64,000 bases of DNA from Sambucus nigra. Lineage: Eukaryota > Streptophyta > Magnoliopsida > Dipsacales > Adoxaceae. The position numbers and the translations under genes are program-made. The notes under the pieces are model-generated. The model was not told the origin of the DNA. It was given only the letters and a program-made list of their open reading frames with translations, and did not search any database. Shown in pieces: positions 24,728 to 36,957 of this stretch; within the stretch, counting starts at the first letter, position 1; each line of letters begins with the position of its first letter. Where the stretch lies: the NCBI GenBank assembly GCA_949130495.1, contig OX422207.1:368177868-368241867 (forward strand), written 5' to 3'.

Positions 24728-25714
24728 TGTAAGGACATTTTTCACATGTGCGAAATGTTTCATTTATTTATGTCGTACGCCGCTACATTTGGCACGTCTC
24801 CTCACGATCTCACATGATGGCCTCTATCCGAATTTCGGGAATCAAGCATGCATTATCTCCACTAATATGTCCCACATCTGCCTCAATGACTTCACGTTCC
24901 AAGATTTTAGGGACTTAATGCAAGTGGTACGCAAGGGAAGTCAAAACAGTGAAAAAAGGCACAATAGGAGAGTTCAAGGGCATTTTCGTAATTTCACATC
25001 CATAGTTCGGAGGTCTGGTCAACTAGAAAGTTGAATAGCTCTCCGCAACGAAGATACTGGAAAAAATGGCACCTCAATCCGAGCTACGGTGAAGGAGTTA
25101 TGGCCTTTTGAAGATAGAGAAAATTCCTTAAAGAATGCTGTTTTTTTTTGTACGCTGGATAGAATTTTAGAGTTTTAAGAACGTGGGACTCTTCATATTT
25201 TTTCCTATAAATACCAACTTCGGGGGAGTTGTTTTACAAGACTTTAGGAGACGAATTTGAGAGTCCAAATACATCTAGTCTTCATATTTTTGAGTCTCAA
25301 GACTCATGTTTTGATTTACACATCATTGCCAAACCTTTGTGAATCCTTTTGCAACCCAAGAACACAACTTTGGTTTGTTCAACCCTTGTGGAGGAGACTG
25401 TTCTTCTTCTTCATTGCAGCCCTACTGGAAAGGGATAATTCCAGCCGCGACTACAGAATCCGATACCCGAGGGTAATTCTTAGTCAACTTGTATTTTCAT
25501 TGTAATCCGATTGTAAGCCGTTCTCTTACAAATTATAGTGAAAATAAATGGTTTTGCCCCTGAGGGGGATTTTTCCTTAATTGAATGTGTTTGAATGTTC
25601 TTGCGTATATTATCAATTTATTCAATCACATACTGCTGCATGTTTAGGGTTTGTTTGGATTAAAAGGGTTTTATATATAATTTGATCATTTGAACGCGAG
25701 CACACACGTTCTCA
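24728..25714 (+). repeat. 3' LTR of element C
   Basis: Starts TGTAAGGACA directly after the PPT AGGGGGAGAT, ends ACGTTCTCA, and is followed by TSD TTGTG. Same length as the 5' LTR; the differences are mostly transitions. Confidence 0.95.
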
Positions 25715-25719
25715 TTGTG

Positions 25720-25974
25720 TCTTTAATTAAACGTCTCCTCCTCCAGTCCTCGTAACAACCCTCATTGGTCATCCTATATTTTTTAATGTATGAATCCCAA
25801 CCAAACTCATATATGATTTGCATTAACTATACATAACATCGGGAAAACGTAAGTCACATTATGAATCAACGGTCCGATGCATAGGACTTCATATCAAAGA
25901 GAAGCAACGCTAAAAACGTAGGAAGTCCACAAAATCCTAAAGACACTAGAACCTGATTTCTCTGATACCATATG
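25720..25974 (-). other. 5' leader and PBS of element A
   Basis: Short leader between A's 5' LTR and the C insertion. On the minus strand the PBS at 25953-25970 reads TGGTATCAGAGAAATCAG, close to the tRNA-Met complement but drifted after the first 11 bases. The rest is noncoding. Confidence 0.75.
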
Positions 25975-27299
25975 TGACACCCCACCTATTTTAATGAAAA
26001 GATATGAATCCTTTACCCAAATAAACAGGAATCTCATTTAGTTCATTATTAACATCACATTCGAAAACCTTTTTAAATTACTAACTTCCTATGTTAAATT
26101 AAGCCGGTGTCAATTTTATCTTTCATTAACAAAACAACAAGTGAAAAATAGGAAAATCATAACTCATCCACACAAATATAAGATTTTGAATCATCACATG
26201 ATAAATAGATAAATAATGAATACCGAATCAACCATCGGTTCCAAACAAAAATCCAAACCATAAGTGTATACAAATAAAATCGAATCCAAATACATCGTCC
26301 AATAAATACAACTGAAAGAATGTATCAACTGAAGGGGAAACATGCCCTAATAAAGTACTGAATCAAAATCCTAATCTAGGAATGAATAACTGAAGTGCCT
26401 ACCCAAAATCCTGCAAGCCTCCACAAATGTTGCAGCTACGCATCCCTGGAATTACTCCTCAAGCTTGACGTCCCTGTGGATGGACACCTAAAATGTTTTG
26501 TAAAATATATTTGAAATGGGTCAGACCCCAAAACCTTTTGAAAAATATTTAGCAAGTAATTATGATGCAACAATTAAATATGTATTAACACTTTTCATAT
26601 TTAAGCGGGTGTCACACTCTCTTAAGATATTACTCACCCCTCAACTATTGTGCACACCTAACGCTTACCTCCTAATCGATCTTGTTATAATACCCCACTT
26701 AACAATACCTGTTACAAATTTTCCTATCACCCTACTCTACCTCGAGTACTTTCTACCTTTAATTTATAAGTTATTTTACTCATTAACTTACTTAATCATT
26801 TCCACTTTAATTGGTTATATAACATTCACACTGGTTATATAAGAAATGCATTCACACTTTACATATTTAATTCGTATATAATTATTTACTCTGTTATATA
26901 CCTATAATTATGCTACAAGAATCACACTTATATCACGTATAATAACCATCCTCTTGAGTAATAACTCACTGGATGCTTATCTCTACAATGCTATCATATA
27001 CCAGGTATACTCACTGTAACTCGGTTAACATAAGTCAGTTAATTCACACCGAAATAGGTAAATAAAATTGCAAACGTAGTGGAGGTGGTTATATTCCCCC
27101 GAGAGTGAGACTGAATCATACTTGAAGCATCTCATTTAAAAAATAAATCACATAATAAAATACCGGGTGATATGACCTGGGGACTATACTCTCCCTGCAT
27201 TCACTAGCGAGGGGATTCACCCACATCGCCCAACCTTCGATGATAGCACTAGAGGGGTATGTTTTCACACAAATATCATGTACATCGATATTTATAAAG

Positions 27300-27303
<4 letters not shown>

Positions 27304-27372
<69 letters not shown>
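27304..27372. repeat. (CA)n(TA)n microsatellite in A 5' LTR
   Basis: About 14 CA units followed by about 20 TA units, at the position matching 4468-4583 in the other LTR. Confidence 0.95.
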
Positions 27373-27376
<4 letters not shown>

Positions 27377-27754
27377 CCGGCTAAACCATGCCTAACACCC
27401 GTAGCACTAGCCTCTGATCCCCAAGTCTATTCTTCGACTCTTAATTTAATTAAACTCCCATTAATTTAATAATCAACCTAGCGTCACCTTGGTAGAGTAT
27501 TAGAGCTTATGCACCCAGCCTGTTCATCAACTAATTCTGAAATCATCTCATTCAATTCATAATTCACAATTATTCATCAATTATGTATCTCACCATAATT
27601 CATCAAACTTTTAATTACCCCGTCATCCCTAGGTAGTTTAACCTCTTTTAAATTGCGCAATAGTATTCTCTAATTATTATAGGTTTCTGAATTCTGTTGA
27701 ATCTCCCAAAAATAACCCACACCGTCAAAAGAACCCTAATTCGTGACTGTCATA

Positions 27755-27845
27755 AAACCGAATCAGTTTGGCTCCTGTATCGAATCGTTTCGTGTGCCCA
27801 AAAATCCGAATCGGTTATGTTCTATAGCGAACCGATTCACTGCCC
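27755..27845. repeat. GAATCGGTT/GAACCGATTC palindrome cluster, A 5' LTR
   Basis: Four related motifs (ACCGAATCAG, TCGAATCGTTTCG, CCGAATCGGTT and GCGAACCGATTC) lie within 90 bases, followed by CCCTGATACAGC. They can pair with one another as inverted copies. The cluster is about 1.1 kb from the minus-strand LTR start, the same place as the GATCGATC cluster in B. Confidence 0.7.
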
Positions 27846-29329
27846 TGATACAGCAAACCCAAACCAGGCTTTTAAATCACAAATTCGATCCTATCTCTTT
27901 CTAGATGATAATAAACCTTCATCAAGATGTATAGAACTTAACAAGATGTAACTATGATATTTCTAACATTCATAAATCAGTCTTACATAATTTATTGGAC
28001 TAACATTACCAATTTAATCAATCGAATAGGTTTATATAAAAATCCCCGACATAACTCTAGATTTAATTCCAAAATCAAAATTAAGTATAACCAGCCCATA
28101 TATATCTAGAAGATTAGATCTTCAGTAACTATAATTTGCCTATAACACCAAATCCAATTAAACATAAGAGATTAGTTTCACCCAAAATCCCTTTTTTCAT
28201 GTGAGAACCCTCCGCAAAATAATTTTGGTTCTACACCTACCATGATATGAACATGAATTTCTGTAAATTAAATTGAAAGAAAGTTAATCACTTACCTTTA
28301 TAGGTTCTTAGGGTCTGATTACGCGTTGTAGAAGATGAATTGACCATAGTACACCCAATTCCTCTTTGAACTTGTCTCCTAAATCTCTCCTCTTTCTTCC
28401 TTCTCTCTTCTTTCAGTTTCTCGGGTTTAGATTATGAATTATGACTGTCTCAAACTTTTAAAACTAGGTTTATAATCCCTAATCTCAATATTAATCTAAC
28501 GGGCCAAGCCCAAATGATCCAATTACGCATGTGTGGGTCCGGTTATGTCTAAAAAGGCCTCGAGAACCAATTACTACCCCCGGGTACACTATTTTTACTA
28601 TATCGACCCATTCGAAACTAAAAGTGACCTCGAAATCGCTATTCGAGCCACCTTACATAAATTTCCTATCTCAACCTCATATATTCTACATGCAACTCCT
28701 GGTTGAGATATAATACAGTCACGTCGATATCACATGCTATGATGTATTATAATTATTTACTACTCACTTAAAATTATTTTTTCATAAATATTAATCATTA
28801 TCTATCCCGATTAATATTTTAATAAACACATAACATTTAATTCAATTAAACTACTACACACGTGTAATTTAAAAATAATCGAATTAATTATATTTTAAAT
28901 ACTGAGAAATACGGGGTGTTACATTAGAAAGATCCAAATGTATGTCGATACTTGAGTGGTAAAACCAAGGGCCATGGATCCAAGAATAATGGGTACATCC
29001 ATAATAACACGATGAGGATTGAGTCCCCTAGGGAACTCCCATTTCCTAACAATGGTCATATTTCCAAATTCATAAGCCATTGGAATAATCAACACATCTA
29101 ACACTTATTAAGCAACCATTAACTCATCATGTTTCTTTGGCAATCGATCTCATGGGTGTACTCTCTCGAGGTAGTTTGCCTGATGTATATCGTAATAAGC
29201 CTCATTGAAAAGATCATGTTATAGGAAAGGGGGACCCTAAGGACTTTTTTGGAAATAAGTTAAAGGGAAGACTCTATAAAACCAATGCCTATAATCCTAA
29301 AAACCTAACATAAAGAGTCTTATAATTGG

Positions 29330-30300
29330 GATAAGCCTCCTCCTTCATCCAAGTCATTGAAGATCTCATCCTCCCTAAAAGTTCTCAGTTCCTAAGATGA
29401 ACACATATGAGAGGAAGTCAGATTGCATGAACTACATTCGTTATTCTTAGTAGTCCATGGCTTGGTGGTATACAAAGGATGTTGCGATGTTTTGCGCGTT
29501 TCCTTAAACTTTTGGTGAAATCTTCCTTAATTGGTGTGAAAATCCACTCCTAGGTAATTATCATCTTTTCCAAGCTGACTGAACACTTAAATACTCTGTT
29601 CATCACCATTAACAAGTCTATCTAAGAGGTCGATTACTTAATTTCACTATATAATTATCAAAGAGAAACCCCCTAAAAATATTCTTAGAGGTACCGGGAG
29701 AATTATAACGGGATAAAAAAAAATTATTATGAGCAATTGTCATTCTCTTTGTTAAATTTTGATTTGCTTCAAATAGATGGACTATACTAGTCTTGCACCA
29801 ATAAACCATTTTCTCTTTGGATGACCTTATGAAATGGATTAATCAATATGCTAATCTAAATGACAATATATTCGTCACCTAAGAACAAGATAATTTACCT
29901 CCAAAGTAAAATAAGGATGGCTATGCTAAGAAGATTTCCAAGAATATAACTGTAAAAAATTCTGGGTCGGCTATAACTAAGAAATGGGAAAAGTAAGTAA
30001 AATCTATGGACACACAAACGATCCAACCTCGTGAAGAAAACTGCCAAGGGTGAACACGATATTTAAGGATCTAATCTACACGATTCTTCCCAATATTAAA
30101 GATAAGTCATTCTATAAATGTCCACCAAGGATGGGGTCAATCTAGAGAAGAGAGACAAGAAGATATGATGCACATACCACAAAGTTCACAATTGCATTAT
30201 TAATAATCGATGATTATTAAAATAGATCTTATAATACATTGTTCAAGTAGGTCACCTCAAGGACTATATTGACCTAATCACATACACAAGGATCGCGATA
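29330..30300 (+). pseudogene. Decayed gag of Tat-like element G
   Basis: Readable with several stops and shifts. Segments corresponding to the gypsy gag motifs Y-G-K-S-D-P...Y, then DAV-C-AFP-TL, then W and LP appear around 29390-29560. A later block near 29820-29910 (DLMKWINQYANLNDNIF) matches the C-terminal helix of Tat-type gag. A Cys/His segment (CCTYHKVHNC, about 30160-30195) with HLKDYI after it corresponds to the YHRDHGH-type knuckle and its tail. The upstream part 28929-29330 is probably the N-terminus or leader but shows no motif. Frame 29618-29809 on the other strand is a chance ORF. Confidence 0.6.
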
Positions 30301-30380
30301 AAATCATACTCATACGTGAGATGACGAGGAGCCACATGAAGGAATAATGATTTTGATCTATAAATTCACACATCCTCATA

Positions 30381-30830
30381 ATGGAAATAAAAATAGTGTG
30401 GATGAAGGCATGTGACAAAACTTTAGAATATGTTACAAACTACCTTGGTTACCCACCCCTACTCTCGATTCCAAAAAAGTTTTTAAAAATCCTCTTATAC
30501 TTCGTTATTTCAGAATATTTTACTAGCGAAGCAATAGTCAGATTAGAATATGGAGATCAAAAACCCATTTATTACATGGGCTACAAACTTTTATATGTAG
30601 AACATAGATACGTGACTTTAAATAAATTAGACATGTCCACGGTCTTTCCCAATAAAAAGTTGAGGCACTATTTTAACACTCACGCTATAGTCGTCCAAGC
30701 CTCTCCCCTTAAGAAAGTCTTGAAGGAGGCTAATCTCAACAACATAACGAATTAAAACTCATTAGAGTTGGAAAATTTTTGCTTAAGCTATGAGCCTATA
30801 AAAATGATAAAGGGATAGTTATTGAATGAT
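30381..30830 (+). pseudogene. Gypsy RNase H domain of element G
   Basis: A 124-codon open frame (30381-30755) matches the connection/RNase H segment that follows RT in Tat-type polyproteins: YLGYPPLLSIPKKF, then an LY-AVSE-like strand, QKPIYYMGYKLL, EHRYVTLNKL, KLRHYF-THAIVVQASPLK. It continues to ELENFCLSYEPIKMIKG at 30765-30815 with a stop, then meets element E. The RT catalytic region that should precede it is absent, since gag ends only about 100 bases upstream. In a working element this domain degrades the RNA strand of the RNA/DNA hybrid. Confidence 0.75.
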
Positions 30831-30835
30831 TTCAT

Positions 30836-32609
30836 TGAAAGTAATCTTTGGACACAAAAGTGTTAAGATAAAAAATATCTTTTAACTCTTTGATAAAACC
30901 CCTTTAAACTTCAATGTTTAATACACACACACACACACACACAAATAACAATTTAGGTTGGTGTGATGTTCAAAGTACAACAAATTAGAATAGGGACATA
31001 ATGAGATGAGGAGAAGTGAGAAGAACACAATATTTGATAACGAAGATCCCAAAAAACTCTCGGTCTTCTAGTTCCAAAGACCATGCACACCATAAGTTCA
31101 CTATAATAATAATAATAATTTTATTATAGATTTAATTTTGTAGATGTGTAAATGAACTAGTACTCCAAATACACCAACTATTCCAAGGCAAGCACTAAAT
31201 AACCCCACAAACCACTGAATAAGACCAAACAGAATTCTAGCCAAGTAGAATAACACAACTTCACACTCAAAGCTAGAGTAGCTAGTGAAGAGGTAACAAA
31301 AAAAGTTTAATAAGTTCCAAATTCAAATAATCTTGAGAAATCAATTCTAAAGCCAAGAAAAAATGTCTTTCCTTATATATTTAGTTTCCAGCCTTGTAAA
31401 AATAATTTTGGTGAGGAAAGTAGAACCGTGAGATTTACTAAAACCACAAAACGATCCTCATAAAAAAATCACAGCCAAACCAAGTTTAGAGCATGTATAT
31501 GATTATGATGAGTAAAACAAGTTTAGTTTAAACGAGATCTGCCAACAATAATATTTATCCATAATAACATATTACTAGATCAATAAGAGAATATATCCAA
31601 TAGGTAAAAGAACCATGTCATATGAGTTTATGAATGAAGACTTTCCAAACGAGGTGTAAAAAAATACAAAAGAAATCAAGTCATTCAAAACCCCAAATCA
31701 CAGAGGAACACACTCTATATGGTTTGGTATGTAAAAAAGTAGGTCGAGAGACAGTTACCAAAAGGTATTGAAAAATCTTGCAAGCTCCATAACCAAACGA
31801 TCTAAAAGCATCTCAACACCACAAGTAGAAAACTCCAAACTTCAAAAATCATCAACAACTAAACACATATCCATACAAAATATTTATGGCAGAAAGAATA
31901 GGATTGAAATATTTAGAACTACTATAAAAATGATGAGGCATTTAAACGGCTTTTAAAGAGAGAATGTATTTGACAGAGTTTCTTTAAGGTTAAAAAAAAT
32001 TCTCTGCTAAATAAGTGAACCGAGCCCTGTATTTATTGAGATGGTAGAAATGGCTTAGTCAAGGTTATAAACACTCAAAAGATAAAGACATGTAAGTAAA
32101 CAACCAGACCTACCGAAGGCTATAAAAGGCATCACACAAAAACCAAACCAATGGGGGAAATATGTAAATCATCAACCTACAGAGTGGGGCAAAAGGGTCA
32201 AGCCACCAAAGACACAACGATAGAAAATCTACCTAACCACTTAAGAAAAAAATTCTCTGCCTTTTAAATTTTACAGATTTAAATTAAGAAACAATTTTTT
32301 TTATTTCACCAATTATATAAATCAACTTTATTAAAATGCAGAAAATTATATAAATAAATGAAAATTAATTTTAAAATTCTGAAAAATTATAAACCCAAGA
32401 AAAACTAGAATATAAAAATATTTAAATATATAATGTATTACACAAATTCAATTCATAATTTTTACAAAATTTAAAAAAAATTGATTTAAAATTTTTACAA
32501 AAAATCTTTTTAGGAATATATTTAGCGTGTGCCATGAAATCCATGGTATTGGGGATGTTGTTACAAAACTGACCCAATATAATGAGAGGGACAAGAGAAA
32601 GCACTTTCA
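30836..32609 (-). repeat. 3' LTR of element E
   Basis: Plus-strand limits TGAAAGTAATC and GCACTTTCA, with perfect six-base terminal inversion. Homologous to 41854-43647 with substitutions and small indels throughout, clearly more diverged than the C or D pairs. It includes an (AC)n run at about 30921-30942. Confidence 0.88.
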
Positions 32610-35461
32610 ATCTCCCCCTTTGACTAATTTTTGAAAAAGCCACAATGAGACTTAAAATGATAAGTCTCACACGTAAAAAAAATACATAACTCAAATATAC
32701 ACATATTTCCTAAAAAGAAGAGTACATAACTCAACTATACACATATGTCCTAAAATACTCGACACAAAGAACAAACGACAAAAATCAGGAGTCTCACTTT
32801 ATCCCCCTATTTGTCAAAAAAGGACAATTGGAAGAACCTGCAAAAATAATGTTAGAACAAGGAGATATTATGAATAAAACATTTTTAGGGATACTTTTAA
32901 AGATTATATAGATCAAATATATAGGATTAACTAAAGAGGTACTAGCATACAACCCTAACACATTAAATAGAGTACACATAAATACCAATAGACATTCTAA
33001 GAGTTTCGAAATGTTGATTGTCTAATGATTTTGTGAAAAGATCTGCCAATTGATCTTTAGTGTTAAGAGGATCAATGTTAATTTCCTTTTTCTCAATCAA
33101 TTATCGAATAAAGTGCTCTCTAATTTTGATATGTTTTGTTCGAGAATGGAGAACATGATTCTTTAAAATACTAATTTCAGTTTGATTATTACATAGGATT
33201 AAGGCACATGTTTTATTTAAGACATAGTTACTAAACATTTGTTTTATCCATAGAAGTTGAGTACAATAATTACCAGCAACAATATATTCGGATTCTACGG
33301 ATGAAAGAGAGACCCAATCTTTCTTTCTAGATGACCAATAGACTAGATTGTATCCAAGTAAAATCAGCCACCGATGGTGCTTTTACTATCATTGGCACAA
33401 TCAGTCGAGTCTATATACCAAATTATTTTAGAGTTAGTGTCAAAAGTGTACATGATACCATAGTTTATAGTTGCACTTATATATATTTAGTAATACATTT
33501 TACAACATATGTGGGATTCTTTAGGATCATATTAGTATCTAACATGCGAACACACACACACGTACACACATTATACATTACATCATCTCTACGCCCAATT
33601 AAGTATAGCAAGTTGCCTATCATACTAAGATACAAAGTAACATCAAACTTTTTTTGAGATAAATTGTATTAAAGTTTAATAGAAGAACTCATTAGTGCTC
33701 TATAGGAGATTTAACAGTATTTGAACCAAAACATCTGATCAAATGAGTAGCAAATTTAGATTGACAAATGAATATATGATCATATTTTTGAGCTATATGA
33801 AGGCCTAAGAAAAATGAATTTCCTCCATCATAGACATTTGAAACTCAGATTTCATTATATTATCATAATTTTCAGCTTCTAGGGGAGAAGTGGACCCAAA
33901 GATGATGTCATTAACGTAAAGTTGTGCAATTAGTCAAACAATTTTATTACATTTAATGAATATTGTTAGGTCAACTCCCCCTTGGTTGAAATTATTTTAT
34001 ACTAAGAAAGTTATAATATCAAATATTAGGCATGAGAATCCTATTGTTAAACATAAAGCGCTTTCTTTAATTAAAAAACATGACTTGGAAAGAAAGGTTA
34101 TAAAAATCCTTTAGGTTGTTTAACATAAAATTACTCACTTGAGATTCCATTTAGAAAAGCTAATTTTAGGTACATTTCATAGAGTTTGAATTTTAAATGA
34201 AAAGACACAACTAGTAAGAGCCTAAAAGATTCAAGTCTAGCAATAGGAGCAAAGGTTTCATCAACATTTATGTCATCTATTTGAGAGTAATCTTGTGCTA
34301 TTAATCTAGCCTTATTTCTCAAAACATTTGCAAATTCATCACGCTTATTCTTAAAAATCCATTTTGTTCTAATTATATTAATGTGAGTAGGACATGGGAC
34401 TAAATACCAAACATCATGAATTTTAAATTGTCCTAATCCTTCTTGAATGGCTAATTACCAAGATTCATGTATTAAAGTTTCTTTCACATCTTTAACTTTT
34501 ATTAAAAACATGTAGGAAGAATATAGATCACTAATAGTTTGAGATCTAGTTCTTATGGGGTCTTTAACATTTTCAACAGTGTTTTTATTTGGGTGATTTT
34601 CCCTAACCCAGTTAGCAACTGCAGGTTCATCAGGTGATAGTGAGTCAGAATCACTATATGTTAACTGATTAGGTAAAATTATCTCATTTTCAATTTTATA
34701 TTAGTCAATAGGTATAGGATTTTCACTTTCTTCATATGGTGGATAATACTATCATTCACAACAATATTTATATATTATATATGATAGTTTTTTCTTATGT
34801 TAAATGCGAGATATGCATGACTGTTTTGTGAATAACCTAAAAAGATAGCCATATCACGTCCAAAGTCAAATTTTGACAAATGCTCTCTATCTTTACAAAC
34901 ATTGCATTCACTACAAAACACCCTAAATTATTTCAAACTAGGTATTTTTCCATACATAAGTTCATACATTGTTTGTTTTGAATTTTTCCTTAGAAACACA
35001 TAATTGATTACATGACATAAAGTTTGTGTAGCCTCAATCTAGAAATATTTTGGCAAATTTTTATCTTGGAGTAAGACACGAGCCATTTTATCTATGGTTC
35101 CATTCTTCTTCTCAGCTATTCCATTTTGTTAAGGGGTTTTAGGTATGCTAAGATTATGTTTATAACCATTAACTACAAAAATTTCCCCAACTTCAAAACC
35201 TTTAAACTCTGCACCCCTATTACTTCGAATTCAAGTTACTTGGATATCCTTTTTATTTTAAATCCTTAAAAGTATTATCAATTTTTTTGAAATATGTTAG
35301 ATTTTTCTTTCATAAAAGCACCCTAAGTAAATCTAGTAAAATCATCTATAATAACAAGAATATAGGATTTTCCAGACAAGATAGTAGTCCTAGAGGGTCC
35401 CATTAAGTTCAGGTGTAGCAATTCTAAGGGTTGAGTTGTTAAAACATCTTTTATTTTCTTA
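32610..35461 (-). pseudogene. Decayed pol of element E: RNase H, RT and part of integrase
   Basis: On the minus strand the PPT (32610-32624) is followed by about 380 noncoding bases, then RNase H (about 33000-33330), where AEYIVAGNYC-, SRTKHIKIREHFIR- and DQL-DLFTKSL-like segments can be read with stops. RT follows at about 33880-34480; its best open piece is 34131-34322 with RLIAQDYSQIDDINVDETFAPIARLES and AFLNGI. A linker and integrase core segments occupy 34740-35460, with NG-AE-KN-like text near 35110. The integrase continues at 39157 after element F. The order and sequence match Sirevirus pol such as that of element C. Confidence 0.78.
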
Positions 35462-35486
35462 CACTACACCAAAATGGGTAAATTGT

Positions 35487-35616
35487 CACTCTTCCAGCTC
35501 TTAGCCTTGTCACGGTTAATGACCTTGACAAGGTCGTGACAAAGTATTATCACGGTCATTGACCGTGATAAATGTTGTCACGGTCATTGATCATGACACG
35601 ACCGTGACAAATGTCG
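35487..35616. repeat. Left subterminal repeats of CACTA F
   Basis: At least five copies of TGTCACGGTC or its inverse GACCGTGACA, two of them as full inverted pairs around CATT/AATG. Arrays of this kind are where the CACTA-encoded DNA-binding protein is known to bind in En/Spm. Confidence 0.88.
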
Positions 35617-35673
35617 CAGTAAAAAACCCTTTTTCCTTCTTTTTTCCCCCGCCGTTTCTTCCCTCCTTTTTTT

Positions 35674-35721
35674 TCTCTCTCTCTCTATGTTGATGCTGCT
35701 TCCCTCTCTCTACTTTTAGGT

Positions 35722-35761
<40 letters not shown>

Positions 35762-35795
35762 TCCATTTATATATATATATATATATATGTGTGTG

Positions 35796-35845
<50 letters not shown>
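35674..35845. repeat. (CT)n, (TA)n and (GT)n microsatellites in F
   Basis: A short CT run near 35674, a longer TC run at about 35727-35759, TA runs around 35768-35811, and a GT run around 35812-35841, almost contiguous. ORFs called across them are low-complexity translations. Confidence 0.95.
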
Positions 35846-35851
<6 letters not shown>

Positions 35852-35869
35852 CGTGTGTGTATGCGTGTG

Positions 35870-35981
35870 TGGTGGGTGGGGGTGGGGAAGGGTGGGTGGG
35901 GGGGGGGGGGGCTATGCGTGTGTGTGTGTGGTGGGTGTGGGGTGGGGAGGGGGTTGGGGCAGGGTGGGGGTAGGGGGTGGG
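35870..35981 (+). repeat. G-rich minisatellite, copy 1
   Basis: Runs of three to twelve G separated by T, A or GT, with GGGTGGG, GGGGCAGGGTGGGGGTAGGG and a GTGTGTGTG segment. A related tract lies at 36660-36861. Four or more G-runs in short spacing fit the G-quadruplex pattern on the plus strand. Confidence 0.9.
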
Positions 35982-36131
<150 letters not shown>

Positions 36132-36245
36132 AATTAATTATAAATATGTATTTGAAATTTGAAAAAATCTCTATTTTAATTGTAAGAAAATTAAAATATG
36201 AAAAAATGTCAGTAAAATTACATTAGATAGTGATTTATGTAAAAC

Positions 36246-36422
36246 TGTCCCCTAAAGTTGGTTCAGTCTTAATTAGGTTCCTAACGTGAGTGACATGTGC
36301 CAAGTTCATTAGAGGAGTTAATTTTATGTTAAAATTTGGACAAAATTAAAACAATATGATAATTTGAGGGCTCAATTGGGAAAATTAAAACATCAGGGAC
36401 CCACCACAAAACTTAAGGGACA
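36246..36422. mobile_element. Possible MITE-like insert inside F
   Basis: A 177-base segment bounded by TGTCCCCTAAAGTT and the inverse AACTTAAGGGACA, AT-rich and noncoding. No convincing TSD is visible, so it may be an ordinary part of F. Confidence 0.3.
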
Positions 36423-36659
36423 ATATTTTATTAACCCTAAAAATAAAGATTTCTTTTGAATAACTTTACATACACTCTTAAGGATTCCGATTATGGTGCT
36501 AACTCATGTAAGATGTTAGTTATGGAGAAAATATACTCTACTCTATATTATCATGAGACATGTATACATTGTGCATCAATAAGTACAAGAAAAATATGAA
36601 ATAAGTGACCTGTTAGTCTTAGTAATAACCAATAATGATTCATATTACTTCACATTACT

Positions 36660-36861
36660 TTGGTGGGTGTGGGTGGGGTGGGGCAGGGTGGGGGTAGGGT
36701 GGGGAAGGGTGGGGGAGGTGGCAGGGATGGGTGGGGGGGCTGTGCATGTGTGTGTGTGCATGTGTGGTGGGTGGGGGTTGGGTTGGAGGTTGGGGCAGGG
36801 TGGGGGTAGGGGTGGGGCAGGGGGGGAGGGGGCAGGGATGGGTGGGTGTGGGGGAGGTGTT
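36660..36861 (+). repeat. G-rich minisatellite, copy 2
   Basis: The same GGGGCAGGGTGGGGGTAGGG phrase and GTGTGTG segment as 35870-35981, occurring twice here. The two tracts bracket the trinucleotide repeat and about 500 bases of AT-rich sequence. Confidence 0.9.
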
Positions 36862-36957
36862 TAATAGTAACAATTCATTTTTATTTGTAGTAATTGTACA
36901 TATTTGCATATATTCTTTTAATTCATTTTGATATGTACTAATAACATTTTTTTACAG

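Larger units (their letters stand above)
16961..25714 (+). mobile_element. Element C: Sirevirus-like copia retrotransposon, nearly complete
   Basis: Plus-strand element of 8.75 kb with a perfect TSD TTGTG (16956-16960 and 25715-25719), two 987-base LTRs that differ at about 20 sites by eye (roughly 2%), a tRNA-Met PBS, gag, pol in the copia order protease-integrase-RT-RNase H, a 1.57 kb 3' noncoding region with repeated GGGGGAG boxes, and a PPT at the 3' LTR. Only three coding lesions are visible: a TAA in gag, a gag/pol frame change and a TGA in pol. With an often-used rate of 1.3e-8 substitutions per site per year, 2% divergence would mean under one million years. It is inserted in the internal region of element A. 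Confidence 0.95.
25975..28923 (-). repeat. 5' LTR of element A (about 2.95 kb)
   Basis: Plus-strand limits are TGACACCCC and GGGGTGTTACA. It matches 3746-6144 over the part that survives there, and its first 590 bases supply the part lost to element B. It contains a compound microsatellite at 27304-27372 and a palindrome cluster at 27755-27845. ORFs 26516-26842 and 27697-27951 (plus) are chance frames. Confidence 0.9.

Noticed and set aside
28531..28713. Short plus-strand ORF
   Set aside because: Within the 5' LTR of A, no motif.
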